Below, piece after piece: positions 62,356-64,000 of a stretch of DNA of 64,000 bases; position 1 is the stretch's first letter; each line of letters starts with the position of its first letter. The translations under genes and the position numbers were made by a program. Under the pieces are notes generated by a model, which was given only the letters and a program-made list of their open reading frames with translations, searched no databases and had not been told where the DNA came from. The DNA is from Paroedura picta (Eukaryota; Chordata; Lepidosauria; Squamata; Gekkonidae): assembly GCF_049243985.1 (NCBI RefSeq), contig NC_135375.1:30566490-30630489 (forward strand). Reading direction: 5' to 3'.

Positions 62356-64000
62356 CTGAATCAAGAAATCAGAAAAATCCAATTAATCTGAAGAATTTTT
62401 TTAAACCAGTAAAATGGGGGGGAGGGTGTAACTCACCCAAGTAAATAAAAATTAGTCTTAAGAGATGCAACTAGATTTCTTAATATTCTTTTTGACTTGT
62501 AGTTATTCAACTGTGGACAATTATTTCATGCTTAAAGCTCTTAGCAAATGCTGGTAAGTCACGGCCTTAACTTCTTAGAAAGCAAGTCAACGAGGGCATT
62601 AAACTTAATGCATAATGGTTAATTAGGATATGGACAGAGCTCCTCTGTAATGGGCTGCAGAGTTCTGCATATCCCAACAACAAAGACAAATGTAACTAAC
62701 GAATGCTATATCACTAGCCAAGTATTTTGCTTTTTTCATCACTGTCCCTCAGATGCAAAATGGACTGAAGAGTGAAGTGGCAACCCTTGCTTTAAATAAC
62801 TCTTTCCCCCTTGCAGGGAAGGGGTGTGTGCAAAGGGAGTCTGAATCATGTGACAAGATTGTTTTCCACCTACAGGAAGTGTCACTGATGTGGGAGTTAT
62901 TTTCCCACACAGTTCCAATTTTCTAGAAGTCTCACCAAATTATCTTCAGTTCTCATCACCCACCAAGGATGACAGGACCAAGAGGACACGGCCTGGACCA
63001 ACAACCGGCACAGAGAAGACACTAGGACTTTAATTTACCTCTAAGTGTGAGAAAAGTGACAAAAGGCAGTGTGATTATGGTTAAACCCCTTGTTCTTAAA
63101 ACAATTGTTGGCTAGCTTTCTAAGCCTTCATGGTTTTACTCCTCTCTGATATCTTTCCAACCCCTTGCCCAGATCTCTGGATGTAGCTCCTACAAAAATA
63201 CTGCAATAAGGCAGGAAATGAATTGAGACCACCACCAGTGGTGACAGGAAGTTTGAAATTAAGACCTGTTTCTTTCACTTGATTGGTGGGATATACTAAG
63301 ATGCCTCACCCCTGGGACAAAAAGAGCCATTATACTCATGTTCAGGGTCCTAATTTCTGTAAACTGAAGCTACACAAAACAAAGTTTTGACCTGATTTAA
63401 AGTACACATCTTCTTGGATTAAATAAAAACATGGATTTCTTGGGAGGAATAATTTGTTCAAGCTGAGAAACAAAGAGACAAGGCTTGCTTTCTAGTGCCA
63501 TTAAAAATCACTTGAATTCAAAGGGAAGGGGAGATATCACTCACTTTTACCCACTTATTTGAGTTTACCAAGGGCTGGGTTCAAAATCTTCACATATGAA
63601 TCTAGGTCTGCCACTGTGGTTCTATAGAAAGTTTAAGGTGAAGCTACATTTGAATTGTTGATGATTATATTTATGCTGGTAGTTCAAGAAGAGTAGATGT
63701 GTTTGTCTGTAGCAGCAGAAAACAGCATGACTCCAGTAGCACTTTAAAGATTAAAAGCATCTGTGGCAAGGTATGAATGAAATACCAGTGTTCACTTGTT
63801 ATCCAAAATGTAGCTCAGATGTATTACATTTGTTTATCAGTTACTGGCCTTTATTTTCAAGGGTTTTTCCCCATTTGCTTCTTTATCCAAGCATATTCTT
63901 CAGACTTAAGTTTGAGATTACTAACCTATCCCCGTATTGCAGATAGGAAGATGATGCCGAGAGACAACAGACTGGCCAAAATAACCATTAGGTTTAGGAA
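62356..64000 (-). other. SGTB 5' intron (right edge of window)
   Basis: No CpG island or promoter-like block is visible, so the SGTB leader exon probably lies beyond the window. CCAGTAGCACTTTAAAGATT at about 63736 belongs to a widespread reptile repeat whose relatives show at about 53500-53575 and 59435-59475. Confidence 0.6.

Noticed and set aside
1-64000. CRISPR arrays, bacterial operons or replication origins
   Set aside because: The intron-exon structure and reptile repeats show vertebrate DNA. No regularly spaced direct repeats are present.

Overview
The window is a piece of vertebrate nuclear DNA, almost certainly from a squamate reptile and perhaps a gecko. Coding sequence is split by many introns. 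The repeats are a squamate mixture: CR1/L3-type LINEs, a nearly uninterrupted BovB LINE, Sauria-type tRNA SINEs, a 5S-rRNA-derived SINE and several hAT-like MITE families. The gecko assignment is an inference from repeat flavour; the squamate assignment is stronger.

Four protein-coding genes are present in the order known from human 5q12.3. (1) TRIM23, minus strand, coding exons 1-6 at 1290-12667; its C-terminal ARF half lies beyond base 1. (2) TRAPPC13, plus strand, 13 coding exons at 13184-43601, 416 codons plus stop, including an 18-base microexon. (3) SHLD3, plus strand, one uninterrupted coding exon (18340-19080) inside TRAPPC13 intron 1. (4) SGTB, minus strand, 10 coding exons at 49301-62334, 304 codons plus stop. 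All exon junctions given here were placed by hand with AG acceptors and GT donors, and the reading frame is kept across every junction.

TRIM23 and TRAPPC13 are head to head. Their start codons are 516 bases apart across a CpG-rich shared promoter that carries a ZNF143-like site, two CRE-like sites, an ETS core and a GC box. TRAPPC13 and SGTB converge tail to tail, with candidate poly(A) signals about 3.2 kb apart. The four genes have separate jobs: ubiquitin ligase/ARF-like signalling, TRAPP vesicle tethering, shieldin in double-strand-break repair, and the BAG6/SGT co-chaperone pathway. They are linked by conserved synteny, not by one pathway.

The rest is intron and spacer filled with interspersed repeats. 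The most informative are a BovB insertion with an 11-bp target-site duplication (TSD) in TRAPPC13 intron 11; a family of near-perfect palindromic hAT MITEs (five two-armed copies, two single arms) whose arms each contain an ACTACAATTCCCA motif; a 5S-SINE split by a hAT MITE; a 30-bp remnant Sauria SINE still flanked by its TSD; and a ~500-bp foldback insertion with nested hairpins inside a LINE in TRIM23 intron 3. I saw no wholly new gene system. The novelty is in the repeats and in the regulatory layout.
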